DNA of 50,902 bases from Pseudomonas fluorescens. GTDB taxonomy: Bacteria > Pseudomonadota > Gammaproteobacteria > Pseudomonadales > Pseudomonadaceae. The stretch is from the NCBI RefSeq assembly GCF_002022275.1, contig NZ_MSDF01000060.1:1-50902 (forward strand). The letters run 5' to 3'. The position numbers and the translations under genes are program-made. Shown piece after piece: positions 1 through 8,715 of this stretch. The stretch's first letter is position 1, and each line of letters begins with the position of its first letter. Below the pieces are notes generated by a model. It saw nothing but the letters and a program-made list of their open reading frames with translations. It did not search any database and was not told the origin of the DNA.

Positions 1-185
1 GGCAGGACGCCGGGTTAGCCGCGCTGGGCCAAGGATGGCCCATCGCGGCGGCCCACGGATTCAAGCCGGAGTGAGGGCACACCGAGCCTAGGCGAGGTGC
101 CGAGTGGTGGGGCGAAGACCTTTTGCTTACTTTTGGGTCTTTCCAAAAGTGAGCCGCTGTAAGAGCGGAACCATAAGTGACCGTT
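1..185. repeat. Pseudomonas intergenic repeat block (left-truncated)
   Basis: Non-coding stretch with nested inverted repeats. ACTTTTGG (129-136) pairs with CCAAAAGT (143-150), and CCGCT (154-158) pairs with AGCGG (164-168). From memory this resembles a block found many times in fluorescens-group genomes, but the copy number cannot be tested here. It is cut by the window edge. Confidence 0.55.
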
Positions 186-239
186 ACCACAGCAATGGAT
201 ATGTACTCCGACTCAAGCAATATAGCGCCTGACCCATAG

Positions 240-356
240 CTTTCGCGAGCAAGTCGAATCGTCGCACCGCCGCTCCCACATTTGGACCGAGTGGCATCAG
301 CCAGATATAGGTTGGCTGCAAGTGCGCCATCGCAGGCAAGCCAGCTCCCACACTTG
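240..356. repeat. Degenerate REP pair
   Basis: Two REP-like units lie head to head. One contains a GCTCCCACA end at 272-280 and the other a GCTCCCACA end near 343-352. Bases 249-280 are identical over 32 nt to the complement of 16984-17015, which lies inside the tagH coding sequence, so both belong to one repeat family. Nothing else was recognised between 185 and 440. Confidence 0.7.
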
Positions 357-447
357 AATCGCCTTGCGCCAAGCAAATGCCTCATCACAACGCACGCTAA
401 AGAAGCACACGTTACATTTGTGCACACAGATCCCCCCTTCCCAAAAA

Positions 448-593
448 ATTGGTTCAGCTAGCCCCGAACCAATCACTCACCCCCTCCAACACCCCACGCC
501 AATCACCCCATACGCTCACTGCCGCAGGCCCACCCCCCAGCAAAAGCAGATCACCCAGCAAGCGAACCAATTGCAATTGGCATCACGCTTGCA
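448..593 (+). promoter_or_regulatory. Sigma-54 promoter candidate with upstream inverted repeats
   Basis: TTGGCATCACGCTTGCA at 577-593 has the -24 GG and -12 GC elements at exactly the sigma-54 spacing and matches the usual TTGGCACG-N4-TTGCA pattern except for two bases. An inverted repeat ATTGGTTC (448-455) / GAACCAAT (466-473) lies about 105-130 nt upstream, where enhancer-binding proteins often sit. A second copy of GAACCAAT at 564-571 overlaps the palindrome CCAATTGCAATTGG (567-580), which abuts the -24 box. The predicted start, near 604, would leave a leader of about 65 nt before the regulator gene. The activator is not identified; the repeats could also bind the GntR-family product itself. 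Confidence 0.6.
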
Positions 594-668
594 ATCTCCC
601 TTCCATCGCAGATCGTGGGTTCACCCCCCTCCCTGCTCCCATTTTCTGGCCAGTCACGAGAAACCATT

Positions 669-1406
669 ATGGAAAGGTTCGAGACCGAAGCATCCCCCAA
701 CAAGTCCTCCAAAATGGCGCTGGACGTGCTGCGCCAGATGGTCGCCCAACACGCCTCCACCCCCCAGCGGGCACTGCCGACCGAGCGCGAACTCGCCGCC
801 GAATTCGGCGCCAGCCGCCGGGCAATCCGGCATGCCCTCGCCGTACTCGAAGCCGAGGGACGCATCTGGCGGCGCCAGGGAAAAGGCACCTATGTCGGCC
901 CGACCCCGCCCAGCGCCAGCATGACGTTTGCCAAAGTCGCCAGCCGAACCAATTTCAGCGAAGTCATGGAAGCCCGCCTGTACCTGGAGCCCGCACTCGC
1001 CTCCCTCGCCGCGATCCGCGCCAGTGGGGAACAAATGGCGATTCTGCGCCGCCTGGTCGAGCGCACCAGCTTTCAACAGGGCGTGGACGAAACCGACGCC
1101 GAATCCATCGAGCTCTGGGACAGCGCCCTGCACCGCGCCATCGCCGAAGCCTCCGGCAACCGCTTGATGCTGGACCTGTTCGAAATGCTCGATGCCATCC
1201 GCCTCGATCCGGTGTGGCGCGACCTGCGGCACCGGGCGCGCAGTAACGAGCGCCTCGAAATGTACAGCCACGACCACGACGACATTGTCAGCGCCATCGA
1301 AAGCCGCGACCCGGTCAAGGCCGCAACCGCCATGCGCGGTCACCTGCGCGCGCTGCAACAAGCCCTGGAAGCCGTTATCCAGCAAGACCTTGAGGCCAGC
1401 CTATGA
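669..1406 (+). CDS. FadR-type (GntR/FCD) transcriptional regulator
   Basis: A 245-residue regulator. Residues about 16-80 form a GntR winged helix-turn-helix (core PTERELAAEFGASRRAIRHA, followed by a wing ending RQGKGTYVG). The rest is an all-helical FCD effector domain with the family's metal- or ligand-binding histidines in ALHRAIAEASGN, HDDIVSAI and MRGHL. The ATG at 669 is preferred over an in-frame GTG at 615 because the N-terminus then matches the family and the extra residues look non-coding. The gene overlaps the following ATPase gene by 4 nt (ATGA), so it is the first gene of the transporter operon and probably controls it in response to the imported ligand or a product. The ligand is unknown. 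Confidence 0.9.
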   Translation: MERFETEASPNKSSKMALDVLRQMVAQHASTPQRALPTERELAAEFGASRRAIRHALAVLEAEGRIWRRQGKGTYVGPTPPSASMTFAKVASRTNFSEVMEARLYLEPALASLAAIRASGEQMAILRRLVERTSFQQGVDETDAESIELWDSALHRAIAEASGNRLMLDLFEMLDAIRLDPVWRDLRHRARSNERLEMYSHDHDDIVSAIESRDPVKAATAMRGHLRALQQALEAVIQQDLEASL

Positions 1407-2398
1407 AACCCGACTTTCCCCCGGTGCTGAGCATCGACAACCTGACCGTGCGCTTCCAGGGCGCACCGGCCAATGTGGTCGACGGCGTGTCGTTCGCGGT
1501 GCAGGCCGGAAAAACCCTGGCCATTGTCGGCGAGTCCGGCTGTGGCAAAAGCGTGACGTCGATGGCGCTGATGGGTCTGCTGCCCGACACCGCTACCGTT
1601 GAAGCCAGTACCTCAAGCCTGTTGGGCGAAGCCTTGTTGCAGATGTCCGACGAGCGCTTGCTGGACGTACGCGGCAATCGCATGGCGATGATCTTTCAAG
1701 AACCGATGACCTCGCTAAACCCGGTATTCACGATTGGCGACCAGATCGCCGAAAGCGTGGTGCGTCATCAGGGACTGTCTCAGAAGGACGCCAGGAAACG
1801 CGCGCTACAGATGCTCGAAAAGGTCCGCGTGCCCGACGCCGCGCAGCGTCTGGACGCCTATCCCCATGAGCTTTCAGGCGGAATGCGCCAGCGGGCAATG
1901 ATTGCCATGGCCCTGGCCAACGACCCGAAGCTGATCATTGCCGACGAGCCCACCACGGCGCTGGACGTGACCATTCAAGCGCAAATCCTCGCGCTGGTAA
2001 GCACCCTGCAAGCCGAAACAGGCACATCGATGATCCTCATCACCCACGACCTCGGCGTAGTGGCCGAAGTCGCCGATGACGTGATGGTGATGTACGCCGG
2101 GCAGGTGGTTGAAAGCGGCTCGGTCAAAGCCCTGTTCGATGACCCGCAACACCCCTACACCATCGGCCTGATGGGCTCGATGCCGTCCATAGGCCCGCGT
2201 GAGGGGCGGTTGGCAACCATCAATGGACGCGTGCCAACGCCTGCCGAGATGCCAGGCGGTTGCCGATTCGCCGGGCGTTGCCCATTCGTCCTTGCCGCCT
2301 GTCGCGAAGCGCGACCGCCGTTGGTGGAGGTGTCCAGCGGGCATTTCGCCGCCTGCCTGCGCGTGCCACTGGAACAGCATTTGGGAGAGACCGCATGA
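1403..2398 (+). CDS. Peptide-type ABC transporter ATPase (DppD/OppD-like)
   Basis: A 331-residue ATP-binding subunit of a peptide/nickel-type importer. Visible motifs are Walker A GESGCGKS (residues 43-50), Q-loop MIFQEPMTSLNP, signature LSGGMRQR, Walker B LIIADEP and the H-loop ITHDLG. The C-terminal oligopeptide domain has the Cys-containing segment CRFAGRCPFVLAAC, typical of DppD/OppD and often a metal-cluster site. It starts inside the stop codon of the regulator (ATGA) and overlaps the next ATPase by 4 nt, so the operon is translationally coupled. It should pair with the second ATPase as a heterodimer on the two permeases. The substrate cannot be read from this subunit. Confidence 0.95.
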   Translation: MKPDFPPVLSIDNLTVRFQGAPANVVDGVSFAVQAGKTLAIVGESGCGKSVTSMALMGLLPDTATVEASTSSLLGEALLQMSDERLLDVRGNRMAMIFQEPMTSLNPVFTIGDQIAESVVRHQGLSQKDARKRALQMLEKVRVPDAAQRLDAYPHELSGGMRQRAMIAMALANDPKLIIADEPTTALDVTIQAQILALVSTLQAETGTSMILITHDLGVVAEVADDVMVMYAGQVVESGSVKALFDDPQHPYTIGLMGSMPSIGPREGRLATINGRVPTPAEMPGGCRFAGRCPFVLAACREARPPLVEVSSGHFAACLRVPLEQHLGETA

Positions 2399-3510
2399 AG
2401 CCCCTCGAACGCAATCCCGAACCGAGCGCCGAGCAACCGATCCTGCAAAGCGTCGCTGTCAGCAAACACTTCAACAGTGAAACCGGCCTGTTCCAGCGCA
2501 AAAAACCACCGGTGCAGGCGGTCAATCAGGTTTCACTCTCTGTGCGCAGAGGCGAAACCCTGGCACTGGTGGGCGAGTCGGGCTCCGGCAAATCCACCCT
2601 CGGGCGCCTGTTGCTGAACCTGCTCAACCCCACGGCCGGTGAGGTGATCTACGAGGGCGCCAACCTCGCCAGTCTGAAACCGGAAAAGCTGCGCCAGGCG
2701 CGCCGCGATCTGCAGATCATCTTTCAAGACCCGTTCGCCTCACTGAACCCGCGCATGAGCGTGGAATCGATCATCGGCGAACCGATCTGGCTGCACACCG
2801 ACAACAGCCGCAGCGCACGGCAGGACAAGGTCGCCGAGCTGCTGCGCACCGTGGGCCTGGCCCCCGAACATGGCCGGCGTTTTCCCCATGAGTTTTCCGG
2901 CGGGCAGCGCCAGCGCATCGGCATCGCGCGGGCGCTGGCGTCCGAACCGCGGTTGATCCTCGGCGATGAACCGGTGTCGGCGCTGGACGTGTCGGTGCAG
3001 GCCCAAGTGGTCAACCTGCTCGAAGACCTCAAGCATCAATTTGGCCTGACCCTGGTCATCGTCGCCCATGGCCTAGCGGTGATCCGCCATATGAGCGACC
3101 GCGTGGCCGTGATGTACCTGGGCGAGATCGTCGAGCTGGCGCCGGTGGACGCGTTGTTCGAAACGCCACTGCACCCTTACACCCAAGCGCTGGTCGCCGC
3201 CGTGCCGGTCAGCCACCCCGACCTGCGCCACCCGCGCCAGGTGCTGGGAGGCGACATGCCGAGCCCGAGCAATCCGCCGTCGGGCTGCCGCTTCCATACC
3301 CGCTGCCCCCACGCCAAACCGCTGTGCCGTGACGTGAAGCCGGTGTTTGAAAGCATCGAGGCCGAGCGTCAGGTCGCCTGCCATTACTGGCGCGAAATTG
3401 CCAACGCCGGTGCAGATTCGCTGGCAGTGCCCACACCCAGCGCGGCCTACACCCGACGCCTGAGCCTGTTCAAAAGCCATCAAGCCCTATCTCTGGAGAG
3501 TCAGCCATGA
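2395..3510 (+). CDS. Peptide-type ABC transporter ATPase (DppF/OppF-like)
   Basis: A 371-residue second ATPase. Motifs are Walker A GESGSGKST, Q-loop IIFQDPFASLNP, signature FSGGQRQR, Walker B LILGDEPVSALD and a C-terminal oligopeptide domain with CRFHTRCPHAKPLC. The H-loop reads VAHGLAV where relatives usually have SHDLAV: the switch histidine is kept but the following Asp is Gly, which may be harmless. The ATG at 2395 overlaps the previous stop (ATGA); a longer reading from 2260 would run through the other ATPase and is rejected. The tail after the oligopeptide domain is about 40 residues longer than the minimal family form. Confidence 0.94.
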   Translation: MKPLERNPEPSAEQPILQSVAVSKHFNSETGLFQRKKPPVQAVNQVSLSVRRGETLALVGESGSGKSTLGRLLLNLLNPTAGEVIYEGANLASLKPEKLRQARRDLQIIFQDPFASLNPRMSVESIIGEPIWLHTDNSRSARQDKVAELLRTVGLAPEHGRRFPHEFSGGQRQRIGIARALASEPRLILGDEPVSALDVSVQAQVVNLLEDLKHQFGLTLVIVAHGLAVIRHMSDRVAVMYLGEIVELAPVDALFETPLHPYTQALVAAVPVSHPDLRHPRQVLGGDMPSPSNPPSGCRFHTRCPHAKPLCRDVKPVFESIEAERQVACHYWREIANAGADSLAVPTPSAAYTRRLSLFKSHQALSLESQP

Positions 3511-5006
3511 AGTTCGCCCACCTTATGACGGGAACGCTGTTGCTACTCGCAGCCCATGCCGCTGTTGCCGAATCCACACTGCGCATCGGCATCCAGGATG
3601 ACCCAGACGTGCTTGATCCGCACCGCTCGCGCACCTATTCAAGCCGGCTGGTCTACGCCGCGTTGTGTGACAAGCTGGTGGACATCAACCCGCACCTCGA
3701 ATACGTGCCGCAACTGGCCACGGCCTGGAACTGGAGTGAGGACAACAAGACCCTGACCATGACCCTGCGCGACGGCGTGACCTTCCATGACGGCGAAACC
3801 TTCGATGCCGCCTCCGTGAAGTTCAACCTCGACCGCGCCCGCACCCTGCCCGACTCGCTGCGCAAAAGCGAATTGTCGTCGATCGACAGCGTCGACGTGA
3901 TCGATGCCCATACGGTGGCGATCAAGGTCAAACAGCCGGACGCAACGCTGATCTCCCAACTGTCGGACCGCGCCGGGATGATGCTGGCGCCGAAGGCTTC
4001 GGCGGCCGAGGTCGGCGCCAAACCGGTCTGCTCCGGGCCGTACAAATTTGTGCAGCGCGTGCAGCAGGATCGCATCGTGCTGGAGCGCTTCGATAACTAC
4101 TGGAACAAGCAGGCGTACCACTTCGACAAAGTGATTTTCCTGCCCATCCCCGATACTTCGGTGCGCCTGGCCAACCTGCGCTCCGGCGACCTGCAGATGA
4201 TCGAGCGTGTCGCGCCCACCGACGTGAAAACCGCCAAGGCCGACAGCAAGCTGCAAGTCTTCAACACCCCGGGCCTGGGCTACATGCAGCTGATGTACAA
4301 CACCAATAATGGCGAGCGCGCCAAGACGCCGATGGGCCAGGACAAACGCGTGCGCAAAGCCTTTGAACTGGCGATCGACCGCGACGCGATCAACCAGGTG
4401 GTCTTCGAAGGCCTGTACGCCCCCGGCGCCCAGCCCTTCCCCATGAGCAGCCCGTATTACGACAAGAGCCTGCCGATTCCGGCGCGCGATGTGGAGCAAA
4501 GCAAAAAGCTGCTGGCTGAAGCGGGCGTCAAGTTGCCGCTGGTGGTTGAACTGAAAGTCGCCAACAACCCTATCGCGCAGCAAGTGGGCCAGATCATCCA
4601 GGCGATGGCCGACGAAGCCGGATTCAAGGTCAATCTGGTCGCCACCGAGTACGCCACGCTGCTCAGCGAGCAACAGTCGGGCAACTTTCAGGTCGGCATG
4701 AGCGCCTGGTCGGGCCGCCCGGACCCTGACGGTGACATCTATCAGTTCGTTGCCTGCAAGGGCGGCCAGAACGACGGCCACTTCTGTGACCCGAAACTCG
4801 ATGCGCTGCTCGACAAGGCCCGCACGGTCAACGACCTGGCGCAACGTCAGGCCCTGTACTTCGAAGCCCTGCGCCTGCTTGCTGACGATGTGCCCGCCAG
4901 CTACCTGTATTTCGACCCGCGAATCATCGCCATGCGCAGCGACATCAGCGGCTTCGTGCCAAACCCGGACGGGCTGATCCGTCTGGAAAACGTCGTCATC
5001 AAGTGA
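3507..5006 (+). CDS. Periplasmic peptide-type solute-binding protein (SBP_bac_5)
   Basis: A 499-residue binding protein of the DppA/OppA/GsiB family. Residues 1-21 (MKFAHLMTGTLLLLAAHAAV and one more) form a Sec signal peptide; there is no lipobox Cys, so the mature protein should be free in the periplasm. The family's N-terminal LRIGIQDDPDVLDPH and the C-terminal YLYFDPRI segment are clear. It delivers ligand to the permease pair encoded downstream. It overlaps the ATPase gene by 4 nt (ATGA). Family members bind dipeptides, glutathione, nickel or opines. The neighbouring gamma-glutamyltransferase-like gene favours a gamma-glutamyl compound, but this is inference. Confidence 0.93.
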   Translation: MKFAHLMTGTLLLLAAHAAVAESTLRIGIQDDPDVLDPHRSRTYSSRLVYAALCDKLVDINPHLEYVPQLATAWNWSEDNKTLTMTLRDGVTFHDGETFDAASVKFNLDRARTLPDSLRKSELSSIDSVDVIDAHTVAIKVKQPDATLISQLSDRAGMMLAPKASAAEVGAKPVCSGPYKFVQRVQQDRIVLERFDNYWNKQAYHFDKVIFLPIPDTSVRLANLRSGDLQMIERVAPTDVKTAKADSKLQVFNTPGLGYMQLMYNTNNGERAKTPMGQDKRVRKAFELAIDRDAINQVVFEGLYAPGAQPFPMSSPYYDKSLPIPARDVEQSKKLLAEAGVKLPLVVELKVANNPIAQQVGQIIQAMADEAGFKVNLVATEYATLLSEQQSGNFQVGMSAWSGRPDPDGDIYQFVACKGGQNDGHFCDPKLDALLDKARTVNDLAQRQALYFEALRLLADDVPASYLYFDPRIIAMRSDISGFVPNPDGLIRLENVVIK

Positions 5007-5043
5007 TGTGTTTGCACACCCCGACACTCTTTGAGGGTTCGTC

Positions 5044-5988
5044 ATGCTGATCTATATCGTCAGGCGTTTGCTCAGCGCCATTCCCACGCTGATTCTGGTC
5101 TCGCTGTTCGTGTTCACCCTGCAAAAACTGCTTCCGGGTGACCCGGTGCTGGCCATGGCCGGCGAAGAGCGTGACCCGGCGGTGATGGAGTACCTGCGGG
5201 AAAAATATCGCCTCAACGACCCACTGCCGGTGCAATACATCCATTGGGTGGGCAACGTCCTGCAAGGTGACTTCGGCACCTCGCTGCGTACCGAACAGCC
5301 GGTGACCACGCTGGTGGCCTCCAAGCTGCCGGTGACCCTCGAACTGTCAGTGCTGGCGTTGATCATCGCGCTGCTGATCGGCATCCCCACCGGGGTGATT
5401 TCTGCTGTACGCAAAGGCACCGCCGTGGACTACGGCGCCAACATCGTGGCCTTGTCCGGGATCTCGATTCCGCACTTCTGGCTGGGGTTGCTGCTGATCA
5501 TGATTTTCGCAGTAAAGCTGCAGTGGCTGCCGGCGTCGGGCTTTGTACCGTTGAGTGATGATGTCCTGCAAAACCTTAAAACCCTGATTTTGCCGGCCTT
5601 CGTGCTCGGCGCCGGGTTGTCCGGCGTGCTGATGCGCCATACCCGCAGCGCCATGCTCGAAGTACTGCGCGCCGACTATGTGCGCACCGCAAGGGCCAAG
5701 GGCTTGTTCCCGCGCACGGTGATTCTCAAGCATGCCCTGCGCAATGCGCTGATGCCCATCGTCACGCTCACCACGCTGTTGTTTGGCGAACTGTTGGGCG
5801 GCGCGGTGCTGACCGAGCAAGTGTTCAGCATTCCCGGCTTCGGCAAGATGATCGTCGATGCCGTGTTCAACCGCGACTACGCCGTGGTGCAAGGCGTGGT
5901 GCTGTGCGTCGCCATCGGTTTCCTGTTGTTGAACCTGTTGGCCGACGTGCTCTACCGCCTGATCAACCCACGCTTGAGGACGGCTTGA
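5044..5988 (+). CDS. ABC transporter permease (DppB-like)
   Basis: A 314-residue inner-membrane permease. It starts MLIYIVRRLLSAIPTLILVS (first membrane helix) and has the large periplasmic loop and remaining helices of the DppB/OppB/GsiC family. The cytoplasmic coupling segment RTARAKGLFPRTVILKHALR is the EAA-like loop that contacts an ATPase. The sequence between this gene and the binding-protein gene is only 37 nt and holds no terminator. Its stop overlaps the start of the partner permease (TGATG). Confidence 0.94.
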   Translation: MLIYIVRRLLSAIPTLILVSLFVFTLQKLLPGDPVLAMAGEERDPAVMEYLREKYRLNDPLPVQYIHWVGNVLQGDFGTSLRTEQPVTTLVASKLPVTLELSVLALIIALLIGIPTGVISAVRKGTAVDYGANIVALSGISIPHFWLGLLLIMIFAVKLQWLPASGFVPLSDDVLQNLKTLILPAFVLGAGLSGVLMRHTRSAMLEVLRADYVRTARAKGLFPRTVILKHALRNALMPIVTLTTLLFGELLGGAVLTEQVFSIPGFGKMIVDAVFNRDYAVVQGVVLCVAIGFLLLNLLADVLYRLINPRLRTA

Positions 5989-6872
5989 TGACCGCTATCG
6001 CTTCGGCTGCTGCGCCTGTTGGCGACCGCGTATTGAAACCGCGCACTCGCTCGCCATTCGTACATAAATTCCTCGCCAACAAGGGCGCGGTGATCGGCGC
6101 GACGGTGCTGCTGGTGTTTATCGCCGCCGCCCTGCTCGCCCCGTGGATCGCACCGTATGACCCGCTCAAGGCCAACTTCCTCGCGGTGCGCAAGGCGCCG
6201 TCGATGCTGTATTGGCTGGGCACCGACGAACTCGGCCGCGACCTGTTCTCACGGCTGCTGTGGGGCGCGCGCAGCTCGCTGGTGGCGGGCGGAGTATCGG
6301 TGGCGATTGCCATGGCCATCGGCGTGCCGCTGGGGCTGATCGCCGGGTACTTCGGCGGCAAACTGGACGCAATGATTTCGCGGGTCGTGGATGCACTGCT
6401 GTCCTGCCCGTTTCTGGTGTTGGCCATCGCCTTGGGCGCTTTTCTGGGCCCAAGCCTGACCAACGCGATGATCGCCATCGGGCTCTCGGCGATGCCGATT
6501 TTTTCCCGCCTCACACGCGGCCAGGTGCTGGCCATTCGTCACGAGGATTACCTGGAAGGTGCGCGCGCCATTGGTTTGCCGGACCGCTGGATCATCCTGC
6601 GCTACGTGCTGCCGAACGTGATGTCGCCACTGGTGGTGCAAGCCACGCTGACCATCGCGTCGGCCATCCTCGCCGAAGCCAGTTTGTCGTTCCTGGGCCT
6701 GGGCCAGCAACCGCCCTCGCCGTCCTGGGGCTCGATGCTCAATACCGCCAAAAACTTTATGGAGCAGGCACCGTGGATGTCGATCGCGCCGGGTGTGGCG
6801 ATCTACATCACCGTCCTGTGTTTCAACCTGTTGGGGGACGGTTTACGTGACGCCCTGGACCCCAAACATTAA
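5988..6872 (+). CDS. ABC transporter permease (DppC-like)
   Basis: A 294-residue partner permease of the DppC/OppC/GsiD family. A cytoplasmic N-terminal tail is followed by a first helix at about residues 34-56, the conserved WLGTDELGRDLFSRLLWGAR segment, and the EAA-like coupling loop EGARAIGLPDRWIILRYVLP. The ATG at 5988 shares one base with the upstream stop (TGATG). An in-frame extension back to 5904 would overlap the other permease and is not used. It completes a five-gene importer. Confidence 0.93.
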   Translation: MTAIASAAAPVGDRVLKPRTRSPFVHKFLANKGAVIGATVLLVFIAAALLAPWIAPYDPLKANFLAVRKAPSMLYWLGTDELGRDLFSRLLWGARSSLVAGGVSVAIAMAIGVPLGLIAGYFGGKLDAMISRVVDALLSCPFLVLAIALGAFLGPSLTNAMIAIGLSAMPIFSRLTRGQVLAIRHEDYLEGARAIGLPDRWIILRYVLPNVMSPLVVQATLTIASAILAEASLSFLGLGQQPPSPSWGSMLNTAKNFMEQAPWMSIAPGVAIYITVLCFNLLGDGLRDALDPKH

Positions 6873-6895
6873 CTACTGCCGAAAGAGAGCCACGC

Positions 6896-8491
6896 ATGTT
6901 TGATGATCTGGATTACAGCCAACCCTACCCGTCCGCACGCTCGCCCGTGATGGGCAACAACATGGTCGCCTGCTCGCAGCCGCTGGCTGCGCAGGCCGGG
7001 CTGGAGATGCTGCGCAAGGGCGGCAACGCCGTCGACGCCGCCATCGCTGCGGCCATGGTGCTGACGGTGGTCGAACCCACCGGTTGCGGCATCGGCAGCG
7101 ACGCGTTTGCCATTGTCTGGGACGGCAAAAAGCTGCAGGGCCTGAACGCTTCCGGCCGTTCGCCCCAGGGCTGGACAGCTGATCATTTCGCTGGCCAAGC
7201 GCAAATGCCCCAGCGCGGTTGGGGCTCGGTAACCGTGCCGGGGGCGGTATCGGCCTGGGTCGCGTTGTCTGAGCGCTACGGGAAGTTGCCCTTTGCCACG
7301 CTGGCCGAACCTGCGATTGCCCATGCGCAAAACGGTTATCAGGTCACGCCCATCATTGCCGAGTTGTGGCGCCTGGGGGCCGAGAAACTGAAGGATCAAC
7401 CGGGTTTTGCCGAGTGTTTTTTACCCGGCGGTAAAGCACCGACAGCCGGCGAAAAAATCCAGCTGAAGGACCACGCAACCACCCTCAAAAGCATCGCCGC
7501 CACCAAGGGCGAGTCGTTCTACCGTGGCGAACTGGCACACGCCATCATTGCCCATGCCAAGGCCAACGGCAGTGTGATGAGCCTTGATGACCTGGCCGCG
7601 CACCACGTCGACTGGACCGAAACCCTCTCGGTGCCCTACGCCGGCGCTGTCGTCCACGAACTGCCGCCCAACGGCCAGGGCATCGCCACGCTGGCCGGGC
7701 TGAGCATGCTTGAAGCACTCGGTGTCGGTGAGCATCCGGTAGACAGCCCCGAAACGCTGCACCCGGTGCTGGAAGCGATGAAACTGGCGCTGGCCGACCT
7801 GCAGCATTACGTGACTGACAGCGACCATATGCGCCTTGATCCCCAACGCTTGCTCGATCCCGCGTACTTGCGCGAACGCGCCGCGCAGGTCAATGAGCAC
7901 GCCGCTGACCCGGGCCACGGCTCACCCAAAGCCGGCGGGACGGTGTGTTTATCGGCGGCAGACGAAAGCGGCATGATGGTGTCGTTCATCCAGTCCAACT
8001 ACATGGGTTTCGGCTCGGGCGTGGTGGTGCCGGGCACCGGTATCAGCCTGCAAAACCGTGGGGCGGCGTTCACGCTTGACCCTGAACATGCCAACGCCGT
8101 TGCGCCGGGCAAGCGGCCCTTTCACACCATCATTCCGGGTTTTGTGATGAATGCCGACGGTACGCCGTTGATGGCGTTCGGCTTGATGGGCGGGCCGATG
8201 CAGGCACAAGGGCATTTGCAGATGATGATGCGCATCCTGCGCTACAAGCAGAACCCGCAAGCCGCCGCCAATGCACCGCGCTGGCGGATCGAGGCCGGCC
8301 TGCAGGTGGCGGTGGAGCGTGCATTCGATCAGCACGTGGCGCAGGCACTGCGCGACAAAGGCCACACCATCGACTTTGAGGACCCCAACGGCGTGTTCGC
8401 CTTTGGTGGCGCACAGATCATCCAGCGCACCCGGCATGGTTATGTGGGCGGGACTGACCCGCGTAAAGACGGATTGATTGCCGCTTACTGA
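6896..8491 (+). CDS. Gamma-glutamyltransferase family hydrolase, no signal peptide
   Basis: A 531-residue Ntn-hydrolase of the gamma-glutamyltransferase family. The proenzyme should self-cleave before Thr349 in the GGTVCLSAAD motif, making a large N-terminal and a small C-terminal chain; Thr349 then acts as nucleophile. The N-terminal GGNAVDAAIAAAMVLTVVEP and the downstream NRGAAF and PGKRPFHTIIPG segments are family hallmarks. The start has no signal peptide, unlike secreted GGTs, so it probably works in the cytoplasm on an imported substrate. It is the last gene of the operon, 23 nt after the permease, and is followed by a terminator-like hairpin. Family members include transpeptidases, cephalosporin acylases and hydrolases of unknown substrate, so the exact reaction is open. 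Confidence 0.92.
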   Translation: MFDDLDYSQPYPSARSPVMGNNMVACSQPLAAQAGLEMLRKGGNAVDAAIAAAMVLTVVEPTGCGIGSDAFAIVWDGKKLQGLNASGRSPQGWTADHFAGQAQMPQRGWGSVTVPGAVSAWVALSERYGKLPFATLAEPAIAHAQNGYQVTPIIAELWRLGAEKLKDQPGFAECFLPGGKAPTAGEKIQLKDHATTLKSIAATKGESFYRGELAHAIIAHAKANGSVMSLDDLAAHHVDWTETLSVPYAGAVVHELPPNGQGIATLAGLSMLEALGVGEHPVDSPETLHPVLEAMKLALADLQHYVTDSDHMRLDPQRLLDPAYLRERAAQVNEHAADPGHGSPKAGGTVCLSAADESGMMVSFIQSNYMGFGSGVVVPGTGISLQNRGAAFTLDPEHANAVAPGKRPFHTIIPGFVMNADGTPLMAFGLMGGPMQAQGHLQMMMRILRYKQNPQAAANAPRWRIEAGLQVAVERAFDQHVAQALRDKGHTIDFEDPNGVFAFGGAQIIQRTRHGYVGGTDPRKDGLIAAY

Positions 8492-8504
8492 CACACGTCC
8501 CAGG

Positions 8505-8550
8505 CCTGAGCACTGTCGATCGACAGCGTTCAGGCTGCTCTTTCTCTTTT
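8505..8550 (+). terminator. Probable intrinsic terminator of the transporter operon
   Basis: A near-perfect inverted repeat at 8505-8534 is centred on the palindrome CTGTCGATCGACAG; its two imperfect positions can form G-U pairs. It is followed by the pyrimidine-rich, T-rich run CTGCTCTTTCTCTTTT. It lies 14 nt after the GGT-family stop. Confidence 0.7.
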
Positions 8551-8715
8551 ACCTTCCCCCATCGCGGAAAATTCCTCACCTCCCTGCCTCCTCCTCTGGC
8601 ATCCACCCATTGAAGGCCGCCGTATGGTGGCTGCGTTTTAGGAAAGTTCCCACAACCAGGTCACTTGACCCCGGGTGCGTGGGCCACCAAACTATACGCA
8701 GGCTACGTACAGAAC

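Noticed and set aside
3639..5045. Open frame of 468 codons on the minus strand opposite the binding-protein gene
   Set aside because: The binding protein is intact and recognisable on the other strand; the antisense product resembles no family.
8665..8715. Longer HigB2 start at TTG 8665
   Set aside because: The added residues are absent from the known HigB2 family, and the segment probably contains the promoter or operator.
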